Of a DNA stretch of 64,000 bases, positions 42,757-50,476 are shown piece by piece. Below the pieces are notes generated by a model. That model was not told where the DNA came from. It did not search any database and worked only from the letters and a program-made list of their open reading frames with translations. Source of the stretch: Rhodovulum kholense (GTDB lineage: Bacteria > Pseudomonadota > Alphaproteobacteria > Rhodobacterales > Rhodobacteraceae); assembly GCF_003053725.1 (NCBI RefSeq), contig NZ_QAYC01000001.1, positions 434,001-498,000 of the forward strand. Reading direction: 5' to 3'. The position numbers were made by a program, and so were the translations under genes. Position 1 is the first letter of the stretch. Each line of letters starts with the position of its first letter.

Positions 42757-43341
42757 ATGAGAGCAATGTTCAAGGACAAGACCTCCCACCTGATCTCGCG
42801 GCGCGGCTTTATCGGTGCGACCGGGGCGGCGGCGACTCTGGCGGCCTGCGGCAATGGCGTGGGCAGCAGCGGGGCAAGCGAACTCGACGCGCGCGTCGAT
42901 AGCACCCGCAACTATCTTTTCGCCCATTACCCGGCGACCCGAGAGCTGTCGCAGAAAGCGCAGGGCATCCTCTGGATGCCGCTGATCACCAAGGCCGGGC
43001 TCTGGGTCGGCGGCGCCTACGGGCGCGGCGCGCTGCGCATCAACGACGTGACGGTCGATTACTACTCGGCCACGCAGGCGAGCTTCGGGTTGCAGATCGG
43101 CGCCCAGCAATACGCCCATGCGCTGTTCTTCATGACCCCCGAGGCGCTCCGGCAGTTCCGCTCGGGCTCGGGCTGGTCGGCCGGGGCCGATCTGGAATAT
43201 GCGGTGACGAACGACGGCGGCATGGTCTCGGCCGATACCATCACCGCGCTCGATCCGATCATCGCCATCGTCTTCGGTCAGGCCGGGCTGATCTTCGGCG
43301 CGACGCTCGAAGGCACCAAATACACGCGCATCATTCCCTGA
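42757..43341 (+). CDS. SYLF-domain (Ysc84-like) putative Tat lipoprotein
   Basis: This 194-residue protein has an N-terminal twin-arginine-like motif SRRGFIGA (RR at 15-16) and a lipobox LAAC (Cys31), so it should be an exported lipoprotein, perhaps via Tat. The rest is the SYLF domain (lipid-binding Ysc84/DUF500): QKAQGILWMPLITKAGLWVGGAYGRGALRI, SATQASFGLQIGAQQYAHALFFMTPEALRQF, and FGQAGLIFGATLEGTKYTRI. SYLF proteins bind phosphoinositides or lipids in eukaryotes; bacterial roles are poorly known. In-frame ATG at 42766 (MFKDKTS) is an alternative start. A strong promoter precedes it. Confidence 0.88.
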   Translation: MRAMFKDKTSHLISRRGFIGATGAAATLAACGNGVGSSGASELDARVDSTRNYLFAHYPATRELSQKAQGILWMPLITKAGLWVGGAYGRGALRINDVTVDYYSATQASFGLQIGAQQYAHALFFMTPEALRQFRSGSGWSAGADLEYAVTNDGGMVSADTITALDPIIAIVFGQAGLIFGATLEGTKYTRIIP

Positions 43342-43392
43342 CCCGGGACGCCCTGTCGACAGGCCGGCCCGGACCCGGGCCGCTTTCGCATG

Positions 43393-43419
43393 GACAGTCC
43401 CGGCCCGTCCGGGGATAGT
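43393..43419 (+). promoter_or_regulatory. Promoter module of the exonuclease III gene
   Basis: TGGACA (43391-43396) and GATAGT (43414-43419) are 17 bases apart. From the internal GACA to ATAGT the module is the same length (27 bases) as the one at 42692-42718, and its first 12 bases (GACAGTCCCGGC) and last five (ATAGT) are identical. The start codon is 28 bases past the -10. Confidence 0.55.
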
Positions 43420-43446
43420 CGCAGGGCAGCGCAAACGGAGCCTCCG

Positions 43447-44226
43447 ATGCAGATCGCAAGTTTCAACATCAACGGCGTCAAGGCGCGGCTTCCGGCCGTT
43501 CTCGACTGGCTCGACGCCGCTGCGCCGGATGTCGCCGTGCTGCAGGAAATCAAGTCGGTCGACGAGGCTTTCCCGCGCGAGCCCTTCGAGGATCGCGGCT
43601 ACAATCTGGAAACCCACGGCCAGAAGGGGTTCAACGGGGTCGCGATCCTGTCGAAATTCCCGCTGGAGGACGTTCGGCGCGGGCTTCCGGGCGATGACGA
43701 GGACGCCCAGGCCCGCTGGATCGAGGCGACCGTCACGGGCCGCCGCGCGGTCCGGATCTGCGGGCTCTACCTGCCCAACGGAAATCCGGCGCCGGGTCCG
43801 AAATACGACTACAAGCTGGCCTGGATGGCCCGGCTCGAGGCCCGTGCCCGCGAGCTGCTGGCCGCCGAGGAACCCGCGGTGATGGCGGGCGACTACAACG
43901 TGATCCCGCAGGACGAGGATGCCGCCCGGCCCGAGGCCTGGGCGAAGGACGCGCTGGCCCTGCCCCGGACCCGCGCGGCGTTCCGCAGGGTCCTGAACCT
44001 CGGCTTTACCGAGGCGTTCCGCGCCCGGGTGCAGGGGCCGGGCCATTATTCGTTCTGGGACTATCAGGGCGGCGCCTGGGACAGAAACGACGGCATCCGG
44101 ATCGACCACATGCTGTTGACGCCGCAGGCCGCCGACCTGATGACCGACTGCCGGATCGAAAGCGGCGCTCGCGCCGGCGAAAAGCCGTCGGATCACGTGC
44201 CGGTCTGGATCGACCTCGACGCCTGA
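43447..44226 (+). CDS. xthA: Exodeoxyribonuclease III (AP endonuclease)
   Basis: ExoIII cleaves DNA at abasic sites and has 3' exonuclease activity in base excision repair. The 259 residues begin MQIASFNINGVKARLPAVLDWL and contain every EEP-family catalytic block: LQEIKSVD (metal Glu), CGLYLPNGNP, GDYNVIPQDEDAARPE, RIDHMLLTPQ and SDHVPVWIDL (Asp-His pair). The start at 43447 is favoured over the in-frame 43390 because it fits the family N-terminus. It shares a promoter pattern with the upstream SYLF gene. It converges with the FAD monooxygenase across two GC hairpins. Confidence 0.96.
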   Translation: MQIASFNINGVKARLPAVLDWLDAAAPDVAVLQEIKSVDEAFPREPFEDRGYNLETHGQKGFNGVAILSKFPLEDVRRGLPGDDEDAQARWIEATVTGRRAVRICGLYLPNGNPAPGPKYDYKLAWMARLEARARELLAAEEPAVMAGDYNVIPQDEDAARPEAWAKDALALPRTRAAFRRVLNLGFTEAFRARVQGPGHYSFWDYQGGAWDRNDGIRIDHMLLTPQAADLMTDCRIESGARAGEKPSDHVPVWIDLDA

Positions 44227-44260
44227 GCCGCGCGGCTCCCGCGCCTGCCGAAGGCCGACC

Positions 44261-44299
44261 GCCGCGGGCCCTGGCCCGCGGCCGGGCCCAAGCCCGGGC
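44261..44299. terminator. GC hairpin pair between convergent genes
   Basis: A perfect 10-base inverted repeat (GCCGCGGGCC / GGCCCGCGGC, 44261-44282, 2-base loop) is followed by CCGGGC-CCAA-GCCCGG (44282-44297). They lie between the stops of exonuclease III (44226) and the FAD monooxygenase (44354). There is no T tract; they may stop both transcripts together with other factors. Confidence 0.4.
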
Positions 44300-44353
44300 A
44301 AGCGGCTTTGCCGCGCCGTCCCGGGGGCGGGAGCGCCCCCCCTCAACGCCCGC

Positions 44354-45541
44354 TCAGACCGGCGCCACCGGATAGCGCGCCGCTGCGTCGTAGCCGTAAA
44401 GCCAGTCGAACCGCCTGAGCGCCGCGCCCGGCGCCAGAACGCCGCCCAGCCGCAAGGCGGTCTGTGCCGCCAACCGCAGCGGCGGGAACCTCAGGTGATA
44501 GTTGCGCGCGTTCCGGCTGGCCATCTCGACGATGCGCGCGGTGCGCGGGCGCCGCTCGGCCCGATAGGCGGCAAAGGCCGCCTCGGGGGTTGCATGCCGG
44601 GCCAGCGCCGCAGCCAGCACCCAGGCATCCTCCAGCGCCATGTTGGCGCCCTGCGCGAGAAATGGCAGCGTGGGATGGGCGGCATCGCCCAGGATCGCGG
44701 CCGGGCCGCGATACCAGACATCGGCCACCGGATGCCGGAACAGGCCCCAGAGATTGACGCTGTGCACCTGGTCCAGCAGACGCGGCACCTCGCCGCCGAA
44801 ATCCGCAAAGACCCGCCGCATCGCGTCAGGGTCGCCGGTCCGGTTCCAGCCTTCCTCGACCCAGGCCTCGCGCTCTTCCACCGCCACGATGTTGATCATG
44901 TCGCCGCCGCGCAGCGGATAATGCACCAGATGCTTGCCCGGCCCCATATGCACATTGGCCACCGGCGCCACCTTGCCCCGGGCAGGCACCAGCGCGCGCC
45001 AGGCGACCTGGCCGGTAAAGCGGGGGGTGACCTGCCCGTTCAGCGCCGCGCGCACCACCGAATGCAACCCGTCGGCCCCGATCAGCAGATCGCTGCTGGC
45101 CCGCGCGCCCTGCGCCGTGATCAGCTCGGCCCGGTCGCCCTCCAGCGAAAGCCCGGTCACCTCGTGCAAAAGCCGGATCTGCACCCCGGCCGCGCGCGCG
45201 GCGTCGGCCAGAATGTCGATCAGATCGGCCCGATGCACGAAGAAGTAGTCCCGGGCGCCGCGCGACAGATCCAGCCGCAGCACCCGCGCGCCGTGGCGAT
45301 AGTCGCGCAACACGACGGCACTGCCCCGGCCCGACGTCGCGGCCAGCGCCTCGCCAAGACCCAGCGCCCGCAGCACCGCCACCCCGTTGGGACTGATCTG
45401 CAGCCCCGCACCGACCTCGCGGATCGCGTCGGCGCGTTCCAGCACCACGACCTCGGCCCCGTGCCGTGCCAGTGCGGTGGCGACGGCGAGACCCGCGATG
45501 CCGGCCCCGAGGACAGTGATCTTTCGGCTGCCCAGGAACAT
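44354..45541 (-). CDS. FAD-dependent aromatic-ring monooxygenase family protein
   Basis: This 395-residue flavoprotein starts at 45541 and has the N-terminal FAD motif VLGAGIAGLAVATALARHGAEVVVLER (GxGxxG), the DG motif DLLIGADGLHSVVRA near residue 155, and the C-terminal GD motif AILGDAAHPTLPFLAQGANMALEDAWVLA. Family members include salicylate 1-hydroxylase, UbiH-like and 3-hydroxybenzoate hydroxylases. It is nearest to the salicylate-hydroxylase-like group by overall pattern, but substrate cannot be set. It is alone on the minus strand, 48 bases from the dksA-like gene, and could be co-transcribed with it. Confidence 0.9.
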   Translation of the reverse strand: MFLGSRKITVLGAGIAGLAVATALARHGAEVVVLERADAIREVGAGLQISPNGVAVLRALGLGEALAATSGRGSAVVLRDYRHGARVLRLDLSRGARDYFFVHRADLIDILADAARAAGVQIRLLHEVTGLSLEGDRAELITAQGARASSDLLIGADGLHSVVRAALNGQVTPRFTGQVAWRALVPARGKVAPVANVHMGPGKHLVHYPLRGGDMINIVAVEEREAWVEEGWNRTGDPDAMRRVFADFGGEVPRLLDQVHSVNLWGLFRHPVADVWYRGPAAILGDAAHPTLPFLAQGANMALEDAWVLAAALARHATPEAAFAAYRAERRPRTARIVEMASRNARNYHLRFPPLRLAAQTALRLGGVLAPGAALRRFDWLYGYDAAARYPVAPV

Positions 45542-45589
45542 CCGGCACCTCTTTAAAGCTGGCCCGGTACCGGGCCACACCACTCCCGG

Positions 45590-46012
45590 TCAGTCGTCGC
45601 GATGCACCCGTTCGCGCCGCTCGTGCCGTTCCTGCGCCTCGAGGCTCAGGGTCGCGATCGGACGCGCATCGAGCCGTTTCAGCGAAATCGGCTCGCCGGT
45701 CTCCTCGCAATAGCCATATTCGCCATTCTCGATCCGCCGCAGCGCCGCGTCGATCTTGGCCACCAGCTTGCGCTGCCGGTCCCGGGTCCGCAATTCCAGA
45801 GCCCGGTCGGTTTCCTCGCTGGCGCGATCGGCAATGTCGGGAATGTTGCGGCTCGAATCCTGAAGGCCCTCGAGCGTCTCGCGGCTTTCGTTCAGAAGAT
45901 CGTTCTTCCAGGCAATGAGCTTGCGGCGAAAATATTCGAGCTGGCGCTCGTTCATGAACGGCTCGTCCTCGGCGGGACGATAATCGTCGGGCAAGAAAAC
46001 TTCGGCTTTCAT
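45590..46012 (-). CDS. dksA: DksA-family transcription factor with a single cysteine
   Basis: DksA binds the RNA polymerase secondary channel and works with ppGpp in the stringent response. The 140-residue protein has the long coiled-coil (residues ~20-95, with the acidic tip PDIADRASEETDR containing the functional DxxDxA) and a zinc-finger-like globule. The four metal positions read C102-T105-S123-A126 in place of four cysteines, so zinc binding is unlikely. The start at 46012 follows GAGGGAG. Single-cysteine DksA-like proteins are known among Rhodobacter relatives and can still function, as I recall. It is divergent from the MoxR gene. Confidence 0.93.
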   Translation of the reverse strand: MKAEVFLPDDYRPAEDEPFMNERQLEYFRRKLIAWKNDLLNESRETLEGLQDSSRNIPDIADRASEETDRALELRTRDRQRKLVAKIDAALRRIENGEYGYCEETGEPISLKRLDARPIATLSLEAQERHERRERVHRDD

Positions 46013-46201
46013 CCCTGCTCCCTCTTCTGGGCCGGGCGAAACCTGTTTCATAATCATTCTCCCCCGGCGCACCTGGGCTCGCGTGTAGCCCAATCGCCGT
46101 ATCGTGTCACGAGGTTTGTGGTCCCTTACATGGCGCTTGAAGCTTTGTGAAGGGGCGCTATGGTCGCCCCCGATTTCAATGGATTGAGAGGCGGAATTGC
46201 G

Positions 46202-47041
46202 ATGAAATTCGGGTCCACCGACGCCTATGTCGCCGCAGACGACCTGACCGTGGCCGTGAATGCCGCCGTGACGCTGGAACGGCCGCTCCTGGTCAAGGGC
46301 GAACCGGGAACCGGCAAGACCGAGCTCGCACGTCAGGTTGCCCAATCTCTGGGCATGCCGCTCATGGAATGGCACATCAAGTCCACGACCCGGGCCCAGC
46401 AGGGGCTGTACGAGTACGACGCGGTGAGTCGGCTGCGCGACAGCCAGCTGGGCGACGAACGGGTCCATGACGTCGCCAACTACATCCGCCGCGGCAAGCT
46501 CTGGCAGGCCTTCGCCGCCCCCGCCAAGGTGGTGCTGCTGATCGATGAAATCGACAAGGCGGATATCGAATTTCCGAACGACCTGCTTCAGGAACTCGAC
46601 CGCATGGAGTTTCACGTCTACGAGACCGGCGAAACGGTGAAAGCAAAAGAACGGCCGGTTGTCATAATTACGTCAAACAACGAAAAGGAATTGCCCGACG
46701 CGTTTTTGCGGCGGTGTTTCTTCCACTATATCCGTTTCCCCGATCTCGAGACGATGAAGAAGATCGTCGAGGTCCATCATCCGGGCATCAAGCAGGACCT
46801 GCTGCAGGCCGCACTGACCCGGTTCTACGAGATCCGCGAGACCGACGGGCTGAAGAAGCGGCCCTCGACCTCGGAAGTGCTCGACTGGCTCAAGCTGTTG
46901 CTGGCCGAGGACATGCGGCCCGAGGATCTGCGCAAGGACGGCCGCTCGGCGCTGCCCAAGCTGCATGGCGCGCTGCTGAAGAACGAACAGGACGTGCAGC
47001 TCTTCGAGCGGCTTGCCTTCATGGCGCGGCGCGGCGGCTGA
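46202..47041 (+). CDS. MoxR-family AAA+ ATPase
   Basis: This 279-residue ATPase belongs to the MoxR/CoxD group that remodels partner proteins. Walker A is VKGEPGTGKTELARQVAQ (residues ~33-42), Walker B is VVLLIDEIDKADIEFPNDLLQEL, sensor 1 is VIITSNNEKELPDAFLRRC. The start at 46202 has a GAGGCGG site. MoxR ATPases normally stand next to a VWA/CoxE-type gene with which they form a chaperone system; here the next gene is aroB on the opposite strand and no VWA gene is in the window, so it is an orphan. Possible clients are metalloenzymes or membrane complexes. Confidence 0.9.
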   Translation: MKFGSTDAYVAADDLTVAVNAAVTLERPLLVKGEPGTGKTELARQVAQSLGMPLMEWHIKSTTRAQQGLYEYDAVSRLRDSQLGDERVHDVANYIRRGKLWQAFAAPAKVVLLIDEIDKADIEFPNDLLQELDRMEFHVYETGETVKAKERPVVIITSNNEKELPDAFLRRCFFHYIRFPDLETMKKIVEVHHPGIKQDLLQAALTRFYEIRETDGLKKRPSTSEVLDWLKLLLAEDMRPEDLRKDGRSALPKLHGALLKNEQDVQLFERLAFMARRGG

Positions 47042-48157
47042 TCAGCGCGCCGCCAGCGCCTCGGCAAGGATCGAGCTGACCAGCGCCGGATCGACATCCG
47101 CGGTCACGAAAGCCTCGCCGATCCCGCGCGCGAGGATAAAGCGCAGCCTGCCGTCCTGCACCTTCTTGTCCTGCGCCATCAGCGCGATCAGCCCGTCCGC
47201 GTCGGGCAGATCGCCCGGGATGTCGGCCAGATCCTTCTTCATCCCCATCGCGTCCAGATGTGCGCGCACCCGGCTCGGGTCTTCCTGCGCGCAAAGCCCC
47301 ATCCGTGCCGACAGCTCGAAGGCCAGCGCACAGCCGATGGCGACCCCCTCGCCATGCAACAGCCGGTCGGAATAGCCGGTCGCGGCCTCCAGCGCATGGC
47401 CGAAGGTGTGGCCCAGATTCAGAAGCGCACGGTCGCCCTGCTCGGTCTCGTCGCGCTCGACGATCCGCGCCTTGGCCTCGCAGGACCGTTTCACCGCCGC
47501 GATCCGCGCCGCCACATCGCCTGCCGCCAGCGCCGGCCCCTGCGCTTCGAGCCACTCGAAGAAGGCGGCATCGCCCAGAAGCCCGTATTTCACCACCTCG
47601 CCATAGCCCGCGAGGAAATCGCGCGGCGCAAGCGTGCCCAGAACGCCGGTATCGGCCAGCACCAGCGAGGGCTGGTGAAAGGCGCCGATCAGGTTCTTGC
47701 CCTGCGGCGAGTTGATGCCGGTCTTGCCCCCGACCGAACTGTCGACCTGCGCCAGCAGCGTCGTCGGCACCTGCACGAAACGCACGCCGCGCCGCAGCAC
47801 GGCGGCGGCAAAGCCCGCCAGATCGCCGATCACCCCGCCGCCGAGGGCCACCACGATATCGCGCCGTTCGACCTTTTGCTCGATCAGCCATTCGACGGCG
47901 CGGCCGAACTGCGCCCAGCATTTGGTAGCCTCGCCCGCGGGCAAGGCCAGCGCCGGCGCCTCGATATCGCCAAGACCCGCGCGGAAAGCCGCAAGATGCA
48001 GCGCGGCCACCGTCTCGTCGGTCAGGATCGCCACGCGCGGGCGGCGCAGAAGCGGCCCGATCTCGGCCCCGGCCCGGGCCAGCAGCCCCTCGCCGATGCG
48101 GATGTCGTACTCGCGCCCCGGCAAGGCCACATGCACCGTCTCGACCGTCGCGCTCAT
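47042..48157 (-). CDS. aroB: 3-dehydroquinate synthase
   Basis: AroB converts DAHP to 3-dehydroquinate, the second shikimate pathway step. The 371 residues show the NAD-binding ALGGGVIGDLAGFAAA, PTTLLAQVDSSVGGKTGINSPQGKNLIGAFHQP and the metal-site GHTFGHALE motifs. The protein begins at the ATG at 48157, which overlaps the aroK stop by four bases, giving the aroK-aroB operon found widely. It ends next to the MoxR gene (stops one base apart). The first enzyme of the pathway (class II DAHP synthase) is at 5280. Confidence 0.97.
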   Translation of the reverse strand: MSATVETVHVALPGREYDIRIGEGLLARAGAEIGPLLRRPRVAILTDETVAALHLAAFRAGLGDIEAPALALPAGEATKCWAQFGRAVEWLIEQKVERRDIVVALGGGVIGDLAGFAAAVLRRGVRFVQVPTTLLAQVDSSVGGKTGINSPQGKNLIGAFHQPSLVLADTGVLGTLAPRDFLAGYGEVVKYGLLGDAAFFEWLEAQGPALAAGDVAARIAAVKRSCEAKARIVERDETEQGDRALLNLGHTFGHALEAATGYSDRLLHGEGVAIGCALAFELSARMGLCAQEDPSRVRAHLDAMGMKKDLADIPGDLPDADGLIALMAQDKKVQDGRLRFILARGIGEAFVTADVDPALVSSILAEALAAR

Positions 48158-48699
48158 GCCGCCTCCATCACGTCGGGCCGGGTTTTCAGCGCCTCGATCA
48201 CGCGCCCGGCCATGTCCTCGATCGAATAGCGCGGATCGGCGCGGACGGCCAGATCGGCCATCGCGTAGAACGGTCGCCGCGCATGGTACAGCTCGGCCAG
48301 CGTGCCATAGGGGTCGGGCGTGCGCAGCAGCGGCCGGGTGTCCTTGTGGCGCACCCTCTGCCACAGCAGGTCCAGATCGGCATCGAGCCAGACCGACACG
48401 CCGAGCCCCGAAATCGCCTCGCGGTTGGCCTCGCCCAGAAACGCCCCGCCGCCGGTCGACAGCACCCCCGGCGCGGCGCGCAGCAGGCGGGCGATCACCT
48501 CGGCCTCGCGGGCGCGGAAAAAGGCCTCGCCGTCGCGGGCGAAGATCTCGGGAATCGTCATGGCGGCGGCCTTCACGATCTCGGCGTCCGAATCGAGGAA
48601 CGGCACCCCGAGCCGCCGCGCCAGGACCGTTCCGACCGCCGTCTTTCCCGCCCCCATCAACCCGACCAGAACCACCGTTTTCTTCAACTTCGCGCCCAC
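48154..48699 (-). CDS. aroK: Shikimate kinase
   Basis: AroK phosphorylates shikimate in the fifth step of aromatic biosynthesis. The 181 residues hold the P-loop LVGLMGAGKTAVGTVLARRLGVPFLDSDAEIV (residues 10-~40), the EAFFRAREAEVI shikimate-binding segment, STGGGAFL and the LID arginines RPLLRTPDPYG. The ATGA overlap with aroB shows translational coupling. Promoter lies in the 120-base divergent spacer to the small membrane protein gene at 48823. Confidence 0.97.
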   Translation of the reverse strand: MGAKLKKTVVLVGLMGAGKTAVGTVLARRLGVPFLDSDAEIVKAAAMTIPEIFARDGEAFFRAREAEVIARLLRAAPGVLSTGGGAFLGEANREAISGLGVSVWLDADLDLLWQRVRHKDTRPLLRTPDPYGTLAELYHARRPFYAMADLAVRADPRYSIEDMAGRVIEALKTRPDVMEAA

Positions 48700-48822
48700 C
48701 TGGGCAACCTCCCGCCACCGTCGCAGATTTCTGCCCCTGAATGGCGTGAACTCCGGAGGAATGCCAGTTATAATCGGGCAAAGGCGGGAAACGCGCGAGC
48801 AGACCGAAAAAGGCAGACCGGC

Positions 48823-48957
48823 ATGGTGCGACTACTGAAGGCACTGGTTTTCATCATTTTTATCTCATTCGTCGGGCTGGTGGGCTTCGCCTATCTGGGC
48901 GACATGGACCCCGAACAGCAGACGGTGACGCAAAGCCTCACCCTCGATGTCGACTAG
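48823..48957 (+). CDS. Small single-span membrane protein (44 residues)
   Basis: This 44-residue protein has one hydrophobic helix (residues 6-26: KALVFIIFISFVGLVGFAYL) and an acidic C-terminus (DMDPEQQTVTQSLTLDVD). Its stop codon overlaps the start of the next gene by 11 bases, and spacing upstream has GGCAGACCGGC in front of the ATG. The overlap and conserved-looking composition argue for a real, co-translated gene. Its function is unknown; in this place it could be an accessory subunit for the periplasmic protein downstream. Confidence 0.6.
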   Translation: MVRLLKALVFIIFISFVGLVGFAYLGDMDPEQQTVTQSLTLDVD

Positions 48958-50476
48958 GGCGCGGGTCCCCCTGCTGCTGGCCGCGGTGCTGGCGGCGGGC
49001 GCGCCCGCCTGGGCCGAGCGTCCGTTGTCGGCCATCGACTGGCTGTCGGATTCGGTGGCGGCCCCAGGCCCCAGAAAGCCCCCGGCGACGATCAGCCCGG
49101 TGCCCGGCGCCGAGCCCATCACCGTGGTGCCGCTGGGCACGACCGTGATCGACGCGGTCGGGCTTTTGCCCGCGCAGGTCACCGGGCTGCCCCGCGATCT
49201 CTGGGGGCCGGGCGAGACCCAGACCATCGCACGCGCGATCCGGGCCGAGCGCGTCGATACCCTTCCCGCGGTGCAGGAGTTGCTGGTGACGCTGCTGCTG
49301 GCTGAGCTCGATCCGCCAACGGGTGGCGGGGCCGACGGGCAGCTTTTGCTGGCGCGGCTCGACAAGCTGCTGGATCTGGGCGCGCTCGATCAGGCGCAGG
49401 CGCTGGTCGAACGCGCCGGGCCGACCGCGCCTTCGCTGTTCCGGCGCTGGTTCGACATCTCGCTTCTGACCGGTCAGGAGGACCGCGCCTGTTCGGCGAT
49501 GCGCGCCAATCCCGGCATCGCGCCGACCTTTCCGGTGCGGATCTTCTGTCTTGCGCGCGGCGGCGACTGGAACGCGGCCGCGCTGACGCTGGAAACCGGG
49601 CTGGCGCTTGGCTTCGTCAAGCCCGAGGAGGACGCGCTTCTGGCCCGGTTCCTCGACCCGGCGCTGGCCGAAGAGGGCGACGCGCTGCCGCTGCCGACCC
49701 GGCCCTCGCCGCTGATCTTCCGGATGCGCGAGGCGATCGGCGAGCCGCTGTCCACGACCACCCTGCCCGTCGCCTTCGCGCGCGCCGACATGCGTTCGAC
49801 CGCCGGCTGGAAGGCCCGGATCGAGGCCGCCGAGCGGCTGGCCCGGACCGGCGCGCTGGCCCCGAACGAGCTTTTGGGGGTCTGGACCGAACGCAAGCCC
49901 GCGGCCTCGGGCGGGCTTTGGGACCGGGTCGCGGCGTTGCAGGCCTTCGATCTCGCGATCCTGTCGGGCGGACCCGAGGCGGTGACGGATACCCTCGACA
50001 CGGCCTGGACGGCGATGGTCTCGGCCGAGCTGGAGGTGCCCTTCGCCCAGCTCTACGGGCCCCGCCTGGCGCGGATGAAGCTTGGCGGTCCGGCCGGGGC
50101 GCTGGCCTTCCGGATCGGGCTTCTGAGCGACGAATACGAAGACATTGCCCGAAGCCGCGAGCCGCAGACCAACGAAGAGGCGTTTCTGGTCGGCATCGCG
50201 CGGGGCGATCTGCAAGGTCTGCCGCCGCTCGGCTCGCTCGCCGCCGCGCTGCAGGACGGGTTCGACCAGCCCGCGCTGGGGTCAGGTCCGTCGCGGCTGA
50301 TCGAGGAAAAGCGGCTGGGCGAGGCGATCCTTGCCGCCATCGACCTCGTGACCGATGGCGCGCAGGGCGACATTCTGGATGTGACGCGGGGGCTTGGACT
50401 TTTGCGGCAGCTGGGGCTGGAGGATGTGGCGCGGCAATCGGCGCTGCAGCTGATGCTTCTGGAGCGGCGCGGATGA
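48947..50476 (+). CDS. Periplasmic helical-repeat protein of unknown function
   Basis: This 509-residue protein has a signal peptide (1-~23: LLLAAVLAAGAPAWA-ER) and no further membrane segment, so it is likely periplasmic or outer-membrane associated. The mature chain is a succession of helix pairs (for example LARLDKLLDLGALDQAQALVERAG and FCLARGGDWNAAALTLETGLALGF), as in TPR or Sel1-like proteins, though no canonical repeat is clear. I do not recognise a domain. It overlaps the small membrane protein by 11 bases and xerD by four, so all three form one transcript. A conserved role upstream of xerD in related genomes is possible but not verified here. Confidence 0.85.
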   Translation: MSTRARVPLLLAAVLAAGAPAWAERPLSAIDWLSDSVAAPGPRKPPATISPVPGAEPITVVPLGTTVIDAVGLLPAQVTGLPRDLWGPGETQTIARAIRAERVDTLPAVQELLVTLLLAELDPPTGGGADGQLLLARLDKLLDLGALDQAQALVERAGPTAPSLFRRWFDISLLTGQEDRACSAMRANPGIAPTFPVRIFCLARGGDWNAAALTLETGLALGFVKPEEDALLARFLDPALAEEGDALPLPTRPSPLIFRMREAIGEPLSTTTLPVAFARADMRSTAGWKARIEAAERLARTGALAPNELLGVWTERKPAASGGLWDRVAALQAFDLAILSGGPEAVTDTLDTAWTAMVSAELEVPFAQLYGPRLARMKLGGPAGALAFRIGLLSDEYEDIARSREPQTNEEAFLVGIARGDLQGLPPLGSLAAALQDGFDQPALGSGPSRLIEEKRLGEAILAAIDLVTDGAQGDILDVTRGLGLLRQLGLEDVARQSALQLMLLERRG

